Both the position numbers and the translations under genes were made by a program. The notes beneath the pieces are model-generated. The model had not been told where the DNA came from. It made no database searches and worked only from the letters and a program-made list of their open reading frames with translations. Positions 34,494 through 44,045 of a DNA stretch of 64,000 nucleotides are shown here, in pieces. The stretch covers positions 17,115-81,114 of the forward strand of contig NZ_JAAIKO010000040.1 of NCBI RefSeq assembly GCF_016107395.1, written 5' to 3'. The stretch's first letter is position 1. Each line of letters opens with the position of its first letter. The stretch comes from Streptomyces fildesensis. Its GTDB lineage: Bacteria > Actinomycetota > Actinomycetes > Streptomycetales > Streptomycetaceae.

Positions 34494-35441
34494 CTAGTGC
34501 GCCTCGTCCAACGCGTCCAGCAGGCGCATCAGGGAACTGCCCAGACCCCACTGGGCGGCGAGGGCTTCGAGGACCTCGGGGTCGGCGGGCTCGGTGGGCA
34601 GGGCCGGGTTGAACGCGGGGAGCGGGACGTCGGGGGCGACCGTGACGACCTTGGGGGCGACGTCCAGGTAGTCCGAGGCCTCCAGGATGCCCCGGCGCTT
34701 GGCGGGGGTGAGCTTGGAGACCGGGTCCGCGGCGGCACGCCGGACCCCGGCCAGGTCGCCGTGCTCGTTGATGAGCTGCGCGGCGGTCTTCTCGCCGATG
34801 CCCTTCACCCCCGGCAGGCCGTCGCTGGCGTCGCCGCGCAGCGCCGCGAAGTCGGCGTACTGGTCGGCACGGACGCCGTAGCGTTCGAGGATGACGTCCT
34901 CGGTGATGAAGTCGCAGTCGCCGACACCCTTGCGGGGGTAGAGCACGCGCACGCCGCGGGCGTCGTCGACCAGCTGGAACAGGTCGCGGTCACCGGTGAC
35001 GATGTCGACCGCCCACAGGGCCTGGCCGGCGAGCGTCCCGATGACGTCGTCCGCCTCGTAACCGGCGACGCCGACGCGGGCGATGCCGATGGCGTCGAGG
35101 ACGGCCTCGATGACGGGGACCTGCGGGGAGAGCGTGTCGGGGATCTCCTCGGTGTCCGGTCCCGACGCACCCTCGGGCGCCTCCTCGGCGACGCGGTGCG
35201 CCTTGTAGGAGGGGATGAGGTCGACCCGCCACTGCGGCCGCCAGTCGGCGTCCATGCAGGCGACGATCTCGTCCGGGCTGTGGTCGGTGACCAGCCGGGT
35301 GATGAAGTCCAGCAGCCCGCGCACCGCGTTGACGGGGGTGCCGTCGGGTGCCTTCACCGACTCCGGGACGCCGAAATAGGCGCGGAAGTACAGGCTCGCG
35401 GTGTCGAGCAGGAGCAGCTTGTTCGGGCGCGCGTCAGTCAC
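34494..35441 (-). CDS. 5'-3' exonuclease of the PolI N-terminal type
   Basis: The 315-residue protein is a stand-alone flap endonuclease/5'-3' exonuclease. It has the metal-site motifs LLLDTASLYFRA at 9-20, GYEADDVIG at about 127-135 and TGDRDLFQL at about 147-155, and the helix-hairpin-helix GLPGVKGIGEKTAAQL at about 203-218. It probably acts in repair or removal of RNA primers beside a full-length PolI. GTG start. A 206-base gap upstream of cvnA and downstream of this gene's stop shows no gene. Confidence 0.93.
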   Translation of the reverse strand: MTDARPNKLLLLDTASLYFRAYFGVPESVKAPDGTPVNAVRGLLDFITRLVTDHSPDEIVACMDADWRPQWRVDLIPSYKAHRVAEEAPEGASGPDTEEIPDTLSPQVPVIEAVLDAIGIARVGVAGYEADDVIGTLAGQALWAVDIVTGDRDLFQLVDDARGVRVLYPRKGVGDCDFITEDVILERYGVRADQYADFAALRGDASDGLPGVKGIGEKTAAQLINEHGDLAGVRRAAADPVSKLTPAKRRGILEASDYLDVAPKVVTVAPDVPLPAFNPALPTEPADPEVLEALAAQWGLGSSLMRLLDALDEAH

Positions 35442-35597
35442 GCGGCCAGCATGGCACGCCCGCGCGGGGTGATTCCGGCGCCGCCGCGCCGGGCCGCACG
35501 GCGCCCGCGGTGCTCTTGCGCCGAATGTGACGAGATATGACCTGAGTCACCGTTGCGTTTGGTTTGCATAAGGGGGGGCAGCCGCCGGACTTGAAGT

Positions 35598-35630
35598 GAG
35601 CGACCCACAAGCGGGGGCTGTGCGTCGCTC
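35598..35630 (+). promoter_or_regulatory. Leader hairpin upstream of the betaine transporter
   Basis: GAGCGAC and GTCGCTC form a perfect 7-bp stem, extended inward past a mismatch by CACA(A)GC/GCTGTG around a G-rich loop. It lies 23 bases before the GTG start of the ATPase gene and could control its expression. It matches no riboswitch I know. Confidence 0.4.
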
Positions 35631-35653
35631 TTCCTGCGAGCCGCGAGGTATAT

Positions 35654-36538
35654 GTGTCAAGGCTGCAAGTTGAGCATCTGTACAAGGTCTTCGGGCGACA
35701 GCCCGAAGAAGCGGTCCGCCGGCTCGAAGCGGGCGCGGACCGCGACGAGCTGCGCGAGGACGGTGTCACACCAGCCGTCATCGATGCCTCCTTCGAGGTG
35801 AGCGAGGGCGAGGTCTTCGTCGTCATGGGCCTGTCCGGATCGGGCAAGTCCACCCTCCTGCGCACGCTCAACGGACTGCTTCCACCCACTGCCGGACGCG
35901 TACTGTTCGACGGCCAGGACCTCACCGCGCTGAACGACACCGAGCTGCGCCGCGTGCGCTCGCACAGCATCAGCATGGTCTTCCAGCACTTCGCGCTCTT
36001 CCCGCACCGCAGCGTGCTGGAGAACGCGGCCTACGGCCTCGAGGTGCAGGGCGTCGCCCGTGCCGAGCGTGAGCGCCGGGCCGGCGAGGCACTGGAGATG
36101 ACCGGGCTCGGCGGCTGGGAGAAGTCCTGGCCCGACCAGCTGTCCGGCGGTATGCAGCAGCGGGTGGGCCTGGCCCGCGCGCTCGCCACCGAAGCCCCCG
36201 TCCTGCTGATGGACGAGGCGTTCAGCGCGCTGGACCCGCTGATCCGCCGCGAGATGCAGCAGCAGCTGGTGGACCTGCAGAAGACCCTGCACAAGACCAT
36301 CGTCTTCATCACGCACGACCCCCACGAGGCGGTGCGCCTCGGGAACCGGATCGCGGTGATGCGCGACGGCCGGATCGTCCAGAACGGCACCGTCGAGGAA
36401 CTCCTGCTGCAGCCCGCCGACGACTACGTCGCCTCCTTCATGGAGGACGTGGACCGCGGCCGGGCGCTGGCAGGCGTCAGCGCGGGCTCCGCCGGCACCC
36501 CGGGCAGCACCCTCGGAAAGGAGTCGGCCGATGCCTAG
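35654..36538 (+). CDS. Glycine betaine/proline-type ABC transporter ATPase (ProV/OpuAA-like)
   Basis: This ATPase drives uptake of quaternary-amine osmoprotectants. The 294 residues have an N-terminal extension with the ProV-type AVRRLEAGADRDE, Walker A GLSGSGKS at about 63-70, signature LSGGMQQR and Walker B VLLMDEAFSALD. The C-terminal part is short and lacks CBS domains seen in full-length ProV. The permease-binding-protein gene starts eight bases before its stop. Confidence 0.92.
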   Translation: MSRLQVEHLYKVFGRQPEEAVRRLEAGADRDELREDGVTPAVIDASFEVSEGEVFVVMGLSGSGKSTLLRTLNGLLPPTAGRVLFDGQDLTALNDTELRRVRSHSISMVFQHFALFPHRSVLENAAYGLEVQGVARAERERRAGEALEMTGLGGWEKSWPDQLSGGMQQRVGLARALATEAPVLLMDEAFSALDPLIRREMQQQLVDLQKTLHKTIVFITHDPHEAVRLGNRIAVMRDGRIVQNGTVEELLLQPADDYVASFMEDVDRGRALAGVSAGSAGTPGSTLGKESADA

Positions 36539-38354
36539 GCTGCAACTCGGCGACTGGATCGACAGCGCCGTCACCTATCTGCGTGACCACTTCGCCTGGC
36601 TCTTCGACATCATCACCAACGTCGTGTCCGGTATGTACGACGGCCTGGACGCCGTGCTCGGCGCGCCGGCACCGCTGCTGCTCGCGGGGATCCTCGCGGT
36701 CGTCGCCCTGTGGCTGCGCGGGCCCACCGCGGCCGTGCTCACCTTCGCCGGCTTCGCGCTCATCGACTCGATCCAGCAGTGGGACCAGGCGATGGCGACC
36801 CTGTCGCTGGTGCTGGTCGCCACGGTGATCACCATCGTGCTCGCGATACCGCTCGGCATCTGGGCGGCCCGTAACCGCACCGTCAGCGCGGTGCTGCGGC
36901 CGGTACTGGACTTCATGCAGACGATGCCCGCCTTCGTCTACCTGATCCCGGGCATCTTCTTCTTCGGCGTCGGCCAGGTGCCCGGCGTCATCTCCTGCAT
37001 CGTCTTCGCGATCCCGCCGGGCGTCCGGATGACCGAACTGGGCATCCGGCAGGTCGACGGCGATCTCATCGAGGCCGCCGAGGCGTTCGGCACCACCTCG
37101 CGCAACACCCTGCTGCGGGTGCAGCTGCCGCTCGCGCTGCCGACCATCATGGCCGGCATCAACCAGGTCATCATGCTGGGCCTGTCCATGGTCGTGACCG
37201 CGGGCATGGTCGGCGGCGGAGGTCTGGGCGCATCGGTCTTCACCGCGATCAGCCAGGTCAACATCGGGCTGGGCTTCGAGGGCGGCATCTCCGTCGTCAT
37301 CCTGGCCATGTACCTGGACCGGATGACCTCCTCGCTCGGCACCCGGGTCTCACCGCTCGGCCGCCGCGCCACCGCGGCCCTGACGTCCGTCCGCGGTGCC
37401 AGCATCTGGAACTACCGGCCGCAGACCGGCATCGCGGTCGTCGGTGTGGTCGTCCTCGCCCTCGTGGCGGGCGGCATGAACATCTTCGGCGGCTCGGCCG
37501 ACACGAACACCGCCGCCGCGGGCAAGAACGTCGGCGACGGCCGCTCGGTGAACATCGGCTACATCCCCTGGGACGAGGGCATCGCGTCCAGCTTCCTGTG
37601 GAAGGAAGCGCTGGAGGAGCGCGGCTACCAGCCCAAGCTCTCGCAGTACGACGTCGGTGCGCTCTACACCGGGCTGTCCGCCGGGAAGCTGGACTTCCAG
37701 ACCGACGCCTGGCTGCCGACCACCCACCAGTCGTACTGGGACAAGTACAAGGACAGCCTGGACGACCTGGGCTCCTGGTACGGCCCGACCTCCCTCGAAC
37801 TCTCCGTCCCCTCCTACGTCAAGGGCGTCGACTCGCTGGCCGACCTCAAGGGGCAGGGCGGCAAGTTCAAGGGCCGGATCATCGGCATCGAGCCGGGCGC
37901 CGGCATGATGAAGGCGCTCAACGACAAGGTCCTCAAGCAGTACGGCCTGGAGGGCGAGTACCAGGTCACCACCGGCAGCACCGCGAGCATGCTGGCCCAG
38001 CTCGACCGGTCGCTGAAGGCCAAGGAGCCCGTCGTCGTCACCCTGTGGTCCCCGCACTGGGCCTACAGCAAGTACGACCTGAAGAAGCTCAAGGACCCGA
38101 TGGGCGCCTGGGGCGCCGGTGACGGCCTGCACACCCTGACCCACAAGGGGTTCGCGGCCAAGGAGCCGCAGGTCGCCCAGTGGCTCAAGGACTTCAAGCT
38201 CACCGAGCCGCAACTCAGCAGTCTGGAGGCGGCCATCCAGGACGCCGGACAGAACCATGAGCAGGACGGCGTGCGCGCCTGGCTCAAGAAGAACCCCGGC
38301 CTGATCGACAAGATCGCGCCGGTGAAGAAGCCGGCGGCGGCCGCCAAGGGCTGA
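36531..38354 (+). CDS. Fused permease and substrate-binding protein of a glycine betaine-type importer
   Basis: The 607 residues join a ProW-like permease (about 1-320, five or six helices with the EAA loop EAAEAFGTTSRNTLLRVQLP) to an extracellular OpuAC-type binding domain (about 333-607, with IGYIPWDEGI and WLPTTHQSYWDKY). A membrane helix near 302-318 connects them. The fusion is known in several Gram-positive OpuA systems. It overlaps the ATPase gene by eight bases. Likely roles are osmoprotection or choline uptake. Confidence 0.92.
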   Translation: MPRLQLGDWIDSAVTYLRDHFAWLFDIITNVVSGMYDGLDAVLGAPAPLLLAGILAVVALWLRGPTAAVLTFAGFALIDSIQQWDQAMATLSLVLVATVITIVLAIPLGIWAARNRTVSAVLRPVLDFMQTMPAFVYLIPGIFFFGVGQVPGVISCIVFAIPPGVRMTELGIRQVDGDLIEAAEAFGTTSRNTLLRVQLPLALPTIMAGINQVIMLGLSMVVTAGMVGGGGLGASVFTAISQVNIGLGFEGGISVVILAMYLDRMTSSLGTRVSPLGRRATAALTSVRGASIWNYRPQTGIAVVGVVVLALVAGGMNIFGGSADTNTAAAGKNVGDGRSVNIGYIPWDEGIASSFLWKEALEERGYQPKLSQYDVGALYTGLSAGKLDFQTDAWLPTTHQSYWDKYKDSLDDLGSWYGPTSLELSVPSYVKGVDSLADLKGQGGKFKGRIIGIEPGAGMMKALNDKVLKQYGLEGEYQVTTGSTASMLAQLDRSLKAKEPVVVTLWSPHWAYSKYDLKKLKDPMGAWGAGDGLHTLTHKGFAAKEPQVAQWLKDFKLTEPQLSSLEAAIQDAGQNHEQDGVRAWLKKNPGLIDKIAPVKKPAAAAKG

Positions 38355-38398
38355 CCGGCTGCCCGGCCGCGCGACCTGACGGTGCGCGCCGGGCCCCG

Positions 38399-38453
38399 AC
38401 CACGCGCCGTACGGTAGGCCGGTGACTCATCGTCCTGCCGTACGGCGCGTGGT
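38399..38453. promoter_or_regulatory. 20-bp inverted repeat with the promoter and start codon of the next gene inside
   Basis: Arms 38399-38418 and 38434-38453 pair over 20 bases with a single G-T. A TACGGT -10 box (38410-38415) lies in the left arm and the GTG start (38422) in the 15-base loop. It may act as terminator of the betaine operon, as operator, or both. Confidence 0.65.
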
Positions 38454-39162
38454 TTCGCTTGTCCCCTCACTGACCGAGGCGGTGGCGGGGACCGCCCCCG
38501 GGCTGCTGGTCGGCGCGACCGACTGGTGCAGCCACCCGGCCGGTCTGGAGGTGACCCGGATCGGCGGGACCAAGAACCCGGACATCGCCCGGATCACCGC
38601 CCTCGCGCCCGACCTCGTGATCGCCAACGAGGAGGAGAACCGCGCACCGGACGTCGCCGAACTGCGAGCCGCCGGGGTGCCGGTCCTGGTCACCGAGATC
38701 CGCGACCTCGACCAGGCCTTCGCCGAACTCCACCGGGTGCTGGTCGACGGCTGCGGCCTGGAACGTCCCGGCTGGCTCGACGAGGCGGCGGCCGCCTGGC
38801 GCGCGCTGCCCGTCCCCGGGCGGCGGCTGCGCGCGGTCGTCCCGATCTGGCGGCGGCCCTGGATGGTGCTCGGCCGGGACACCTTCGCGGGCGATCTGCT
38901 CGCCCGGCTGGGCGTGGACAACGTGTACACGGAGCACGCCGACCGCTATCCGGCGATCCCCGTCGAGGAGCTGCGCGCCGCCGGCGCCGATCTGGTGGTG
39001 CTGCCCGACGAGCCGTACGCCTTCACCGCCGACGACGGCCCGGAAGCCTTCCCCGGCCTGCCCGCCGCGCTCGTCGGCGGCCGTCACCTCACCTGGTACG
39101 GCCCCTCGCTCACGGCCGCGCCCGCCGCGCTCAGCGCGGCACTGCGAGCAGCGATCCGCTGA
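38422..39162 (+). CDS. Helical-backbone metal receptor (BtuF-like) without signal peptide
   Basis: The 246-residue protein has the fold of vitamin B12/siderophore binding proteins (RRVVSLVPSLTEAV at the start, then ALAPDLVIANEEENR and the long linking helix). It lacks a signal peptide and a lipobox, so it probably stays in the cytoplasm, unlike true transport receptors. GTG six bases after TACGGT indicates a leaderless transcript. Its last 32 bases overlap the convergent TDT transporter gene. Ligand unknown. Confidence 0.82.
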   Translation: MTHRPAVRRVVSLVPSLTEAVAGTAPGLLVGATDWCSHPAGLEVTRIGGTKNPDIARITALAPDLVIANEEENRAPDVAELRAAGVPVLVTEIRDLDQAFAELHRVLVDGCGLERPGWLDEAAAAWRALPVPGRRLRAVVPIWRRPWMVLGRDTFAGDLLARLGVDNVYTEHADRYPAIPVEELRAAGADLVVLPDEPYAFTADDGPEAFPGLPAALVGGRHLTWYGPSLTAAPAALSAALRAAIR

Positions 39163-40261
39163 GCAGCCCGCGCACCGTCCGCGTACCGGCGACCGCCCAG
39201 GCCGCCACGAGGACGACGTACAGCGCGGCCGCGAGCCACGCGAAGGCGTCGAGGCCGGTGTGCCGGGCCAGGCCCGCGGCGCCCGTGACACAGGTGCCGA
39301 CGGGGAAGGTGAAGGCCCACCACGTCATCGCGAACGGCATCCCGCGGCGTGCCGCCCGCACCACCAGCGCCGCGGCCAGCGCCAGCCAGAGCAGGGCGAA
39401 GCCCATCACCGGCACCCCGTACAGCACGGCGAACCCGCTCATGGCCGCCGCGTACGGTGCCTGGACGACGCCCGGTGCGGCGTCGGCGAGCTGGTTGACG
39501 GCCGTCGTGGACTGGCCGAGCGGGCCGAGGACCAGGAAGAGCGTCGGGGTCAGCGCGAGCGGCAGCGGCCCGTGCTGCACGAGCCGGCCCCAGATCAGCG
39601 GCAGCATCACCAGGGTGCCCAGCAGGCTCAGCCCGAACATCGCGTAGCAGCCCAGCAGCATCGCCTCCTGCCACTGGCCGGCGGGCAGATGCGCGATCAG
39701 CGCCGGGCCGAGCGCGGCCGACACCATCGGCGCCACCACCGGCAACAGCCAGACGGGAGAGGCACTGCCCGGCTCGACGCGGTGCCGGGTGATCATCAGA
39801 TACGGGACCGTCGCCGCGATCAGCAGCCCGCTGACGGTGCCCGCCGTCCAGAGCACGGAGTCCGCGGCGACCGCGGCGGTCCGCCCGATCACGGGGGAGC
39901 CCAGGCTCAAAGTGCCGCCCCCGACCGCGAGCAGCGCCATCGGCAGACAGCCGTAGAACGGGGCGACGGCCGGGTCCAGCAGATGCCGGCGGGCCTGGTC
40001 GCCGTGGCGGAGCCAGTGCGCGGCACGGGCGGTGAGCAGCGTGGCCAGCAGTCCGGCGGAGAGCGCCCAGACGACGGTGCAGGCGGTGTGCAGACCGGGG
40101 ACGCGCACCGGCAGGGCGGCGCCCGCGGTGGCGACGATGGCGGTGCCCATCACGGTGGCGTACCAGTTGGGACCGAGGTGACGCAGGGCGCCGGAGCGGA
40201 TCTCCAGATCGTGGAGAGCGCGGGCCCGTACAGGGGCGAGGGTGGTTGCCATGCTGTCCAC
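39131..40261 (-). CDS. TDT family transporter (tellurite-resistance/dicarboxylate, SLAC1-like)
   Basis: The 376-residue protein has about ten membrane helices and the family signature GPNWYATVMGTAIVATAGAAL at about 29-49. Members are anion channels or carriers for tellurite, malate or sulfite. The GTG at 40261 or an ATG nine bases inside can be the start. It is divergent from a LysR regulator, which is the likely controller. Confidence 0.85.
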   Translation of the reverse strand: MDSMATTLAPVRARALHDLEIRSGALRHLGPNWYATVMGTAIVATAGAALPVRVPGLHTACTVVWALSAGLLATLLTARAAHWLRHGDQARRHLLDPAVAPFYGCLPMALLAVGGGTLSLGSPVIGRTAAVAADSVLWTAGTVSGLLIAATVPYLMITRHRVEPGSASPVWLLPVVAPMVSAALGPALIAHLPAGQWQEAMLLGCYAMFGLSLLGTLVMLPLIWGRLVQHGPLPLALTPTLFLVLGPLGQSTTAVNQLADAAPGVVQAPYAAAMSGFAVLYGVPVMGFALLWLALAAALVVRAARRGMPFAMTWWAFTFPVGTCVTGAAGLARHTGLDAFAWLAAALYVVLVAAWAVAGTRTVRGLLSGSLLAVPR

Positions 40262-40309
40262 GTTCCCCGCCCGGCGGCCCGGCCGGAAGGCGGCGCAGGT
40301 CTATGGGGG

Positions 40310-40326
40310 CATAACCTGGGCTTATG
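40310..40326. promoter_or_regulatory. LysR-type operator overlapping the LysR start
   Basis: CATAA-CCTGGGC-TTATG contains ATAA-N7-TTAT, a T-N11-A motif (T at 40312, A at 40324). It lies between divergent transporter and regulator genes, and its right half overlaps the regulator ATG, as expected for autorepression. Confidence 0.6.
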
Positions 40327-41268
40327 AGTTCAGACAGTGACACCGGTGACCGCGTCCCCCGGGCGGGCCTGGGCCACCGGGTGCCCGACCTCGGCGCGAT
40401 GGAGCTGCTGCTCGCCGTCGCCCGGCTCGGCAGCCTCGGCCGGGCCGCCCGCGAGCTGGGCATCAGCCAGCCGGCCGCGAGCAGCCGGGTGCGGGCCGTG
40501 GAACGGCAGCTGGGCGTCGCGCTGGTGAACCGCTCGCCCACCGGCTCCACCCTCACCGACGCGGGCGCGCTGGTCACCGAGTGGGCGCGGCGGGTCGTGG
40601 AGGCGGCGGAGGCGTTCGACGCCGGAGCGCGGGCGCTGCGCACCCGCCGTGACTCCCGGCTGCGGGTCGCGGCGAGCATGACCATCGCCGAATATCTGCT
40701 GCCGGGGTGGCTGATCGTGCTGCACGGCCGGCACCCCGACACCGCCGTGTCGCTGTTCGCCGGGAACTCGGCGGACGTCGCGGAACGTGTCATCAGCGGC
40801 GGCGCCGACCTCGGATTCGTCGAGGGGACGGATGTGCCGGGCGGTCTGGACGCGGCGGTCATCGCGCACGACCGGCTGGTCGTCGTGGTGGCGCCGTCGC
40901 ACCGCTGGGCGCGGCGGCGCAAGCCGCTGTCCGCGGCCGAGCTCTCCGCCACCGCCTTCATCCTGCGCGAGCAGGGCTCCGGCACCCGCCAGGTGCTGGA
41001 CGCCGCCCTCGCCGGACACGGCGGCCTCGCCGTACCGCTGCTCGAACTCGCCTCGACCACCGCGCTCAAGGGGGCCACGCTGAGCGGCGCGGGTCCGGCG
41101 GTGCTCAGCGAACTGGCGGTGGCCGACGAGCTGGCCGCCCGCCGGCTCGTCGAGGTCCCGGTGGAGGGCATCGCGCTGGAACGCGTCCTGCGCGCCGTCT
41201 GGCCCACCGGCCACCGCCCGACGGGACCCGCCCGCGACCTGCTGTCGCTCACCCGCCGGCCGGCGTGA
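40324..41268 (+). CDS. LysR family transcriptional regulator
   Basis: The 314-residue protein has a LysR winged helix (AMELLLAVARLGSLGRAARELGISQPAASSRVRAVERQLG at about 26-65) and a C-terminal effector domain. It probably controls the divergent TDT transporter. The ATG lies within the operator and shows no good ribosome site, so the transcript may be leaderless. Confidence 0.92.
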   Translation: MSSDSDTGDRVPRAGLGHRVPDLGAMELLLAVARLGSLGRAARELGISQPAASSRVRAVERQLGVALVNRSPTGSTLTDAGALVTEWARRVVEAAEAFDAGARALRTRRDSRLRVAASMTIAEYLLPGWLIVLHGRHPDTAVSLFAGNSADVAERVISGGADLGFVEGTDVPGGLDAAVIAHDRLVVVVAPSHRWARRRKPLSAAELSATAFILREQGSGTRQVLDAALAGHGGLAVPLLELASTTALKGATLSGAGPAVLSELAVADELAARRLVEVPVEGIALERVLRAVWPTGHRPTGPARDLLSLTRRPA

Positions 41269-41417
41269 CGGGACCTACGGCGGGATACACGACAGGACGA
41301 GCGGCGGGACCTGCGGCGGACGGGTGCCGGGCGGGCGGCACCGCCCGGCACACCGCCCTGCCGGTCATGTGACCTGCCTGTAACCGCCGTACTTACGGGA
41401 TTCTCATGCTGTGGCCT

Positions 41418-41423
41418 TAGGGT
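41418..41423 (+). promoter_or_regulatory. -10 box, probable leaderless promoter
   Basis: TAGGGT ends seven bases before the GTG of the DUF2510 gene. Confidence 0.45.
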
Positions 41424-41430
41424 GACGGCC

Positions 41431-42372
<942 letters not shown>

Positions 42373-42377
42373 CCGCG

Positions 42378-42413
42378 CGCCCGCCGGCCGCCGGAAACGG
42401 TGCCGGCGGGGCG
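42378..42413. terminator. Probable bidirectional terminator
   Basis: An 11-bp stem with one bulged G lies between the convergent DUF2510 and deaminase genes. Confidence 0.5.
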
Positions 42414-42429
42414 GGCGGAGCCGGGGCGC

Positions 42430-43632
42430 TCACAGGAACGTCTTGCCCTCGCCCCGGTAGGTCGGCACCGTCGCGGTGACCCGGTCGCCCTCCACGAGCT
42501 GCAGCTCGGCGAAACGCTCGCACAGCTCCCCGGCCTTGGCATGCCGGAACCACACCTTGTCGCCGATCAGCAGATCGTCCGCGGGGGATCCGAGCAGCGG
42601 CGTCTGCACCTCGCCGGGACCCTCCTGCGGGTCGTAGCGCAGCCCCTGCGGAAGGTACGGCACGGGCAGCCGGTCGGCGCCCGCGGCGCCCGACGCCGGA
42701 TAGCCGCCGCCCAGCACGGTCACGATGCCCACCCCGGGACGGCGCACCACCGGCTGTGCGAACAGCGCCGCCGGACGCCCCCGGAACGACGTGTAGTTGT
42801 CGAAGAGCCGCGGCACGAACAGCCCGGAGCCGGCCGCGATCTCGGTGACCGCGTCCTCCGCCGCCGTGTGCTGCACACTGCCGGTCCCGCCACCGTTGAC
42901 GAACTCCAGCTCGGGAGCGACGGCGCGCACCGCCCGCACCACCTCGGCCCGCCGGACCGCCAGTTCCTTGCGCGCGGCGGCCTGCATCAGCCGGATCGCG
43001 CGCGAGCGCAGCGGCCGGCCCGCCACCGCGTCGCCGACCCCGGCCACATGGCCCTCGTACGCCATGATCCCGGCGAGCCGGAAGCCGGGCCGGCGGGCGA
43101 TCGCCCGTGCCAGCTCGGCCAGTTGCTCGGGCTCCCGCAGCGGGGAGCGCAGCGCGCCGATCCGTACCCGGCCGCCCAGCATCCGCAGGGACGTGTCGAG
43201 TTCCAGACAGACCCTGATCCGCTCCGAGCCGCCGTGGCGGGCCGCGTCGATCAGGTCCAGCTGGGAGATGTCGTCGACCATCACCGTCACGGCGGCGGCC
43301 AGTTTCGGATCCCCGGCCAGCTCCGCGAAGCCGTCGCGGTCGGCGGACGGGTACGCCAGCAGCACGTCCTCGAAGCCGGCCCGCGCCAGCCACAGCGACT
43401 CGTCCAGGGTGAACGACATGATGCCCGCGAACCCGTCACGGGCCAGCACCCGTTCCAGCAGCGCCCGGCACCGCACCGACTTGGACGCCACCCGGATCGG
43501 CTTCCCGCCGGCCCGGCGGGTCAGATCGGCGGCGTTGGCGTCGAACGCCTCCAGGTCGACGATGGCGACCGGGGCATCGAGATGGGCGGTGGCCCGGTCG
43601 TACCGGACGCGGTCGGCTGCGGGATCAGACAT
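42430..43632 (-). CDS. Alanine-racemase-fold amino acid deaminase/aldolase (DSD1 type)
   Basis: The 400-residue protein has the PLP barrel of D-threonine aldolase and D-serine dehydratase. The PLP Lys is likely in PIRVASKSVRC at about residue 51. GIMAYEGHVAG and EFVNGGGTGS line the phosphate site, and a C-terminal beta domain follows with HAKAGELCERF. It probably degrades or converts a D-amino acid. The ATG was chosen from the family N-terminus; the open frame upstream passes through the repeats and is not likely coding. Confidence 0.85.
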   Translation of the reverse strand: MSDPAADRVRYDRATAHLDAPVAIVDLEAFDANAADLTRRAGGKPIRVASKSVRCRALLERVLARDGFAGIMSFTLDESLWLARAGFEDVLLAYPSADRDGFAELAGDPKLAAAVTVMVDDISQLDLIDAARHGGSERIRVCLELDTSLRMLGGRVRIGALRSPLREPEQLAELARAIARRPGFRLAGIMAYEGHVAGVGDAVAGRPLRSRAIRLMQAAARKELAVRRAEVVRAVRAVAPELEFVNGGGTGSVQHTAAEDAVTEIAAGSGLFVPRLFDNYTSFRGRPAALFAQPVVRRPGVGIVTVLGGGYPASGAAGADRLPVPYLPQGLRYDPQEGPGEVQTPLLGSPADDLLIGDKVWFRHAKAGELCERFAELQLVEGDRVTATVPTYRGEGKTFL

Positions 43633-43916
43633 GCGCGCAGCTTGCCAGACGGTGACTACCGAACGGTAGGGGTCGCGGGTCACGGGCAGGTCCCGGGCTG
43701 CGCACGGCCGGGCGGGAGGCACTTCCACGGCACTTCCGGGGCGGATCATCCCGGTACCGCCGGGTCTGGCGGTACCCGCCGCGGCACCCGTCCCGCAGTA
43801 CCCCCCGCGACCTGCGCCGCTCCCGATCCACGGCATCGCCGGAGCCCGTAGAGTGGCGCCAGACCGTTTCTGACGAATAGCGGCGTCCGCCCGGAGGGCA
43901 GGACCTGCCCCGGGCT
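43633..43916. other. 284-base intergenic region
   Basis: No gene is recognised between the deaminase start and the tandem repeats; the stretch probably holds the divergent promoters, though I cannot point to a clear one. Confidence 0.3.
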
Positions 43917-43995
43917 GGGGCACCTCCCAGCGGCAGCCGTTGGGGCACCTCCCAGCGGTAGTTGTGGGGGCACCTCCCAGCGGTAGCTGGGGGAG
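43917..43995. repeat. Three tandem copies of a 25-bp intergenic repeat
   Basis: CACCTCCCAGCGG recurs at 43921, 43946 and 43971, an exact 25-base period; flanking G-runs and the TAGCTG part differ slightly. The last copy is GGGGGCACCTCCCAGCGGTAGCTGGG, with an inverted repeat (CCCAGC...GCTGGG). Similar units are common between streptomycete genes, from memory. Confidence 0.8.
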
Positions 43996-44045
43996 ATTCG
44001 GCAGACACGGTCCGGACCACGTAGGCACATTGCGAGGGGGCACGG

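Noticed and set aside
35530..35653. Known riboswitch (c-di-AMP ydaO or similar) before the betaine operon
   Set aside because: The leader is short and lacks the conserved junction sequences of those classes.
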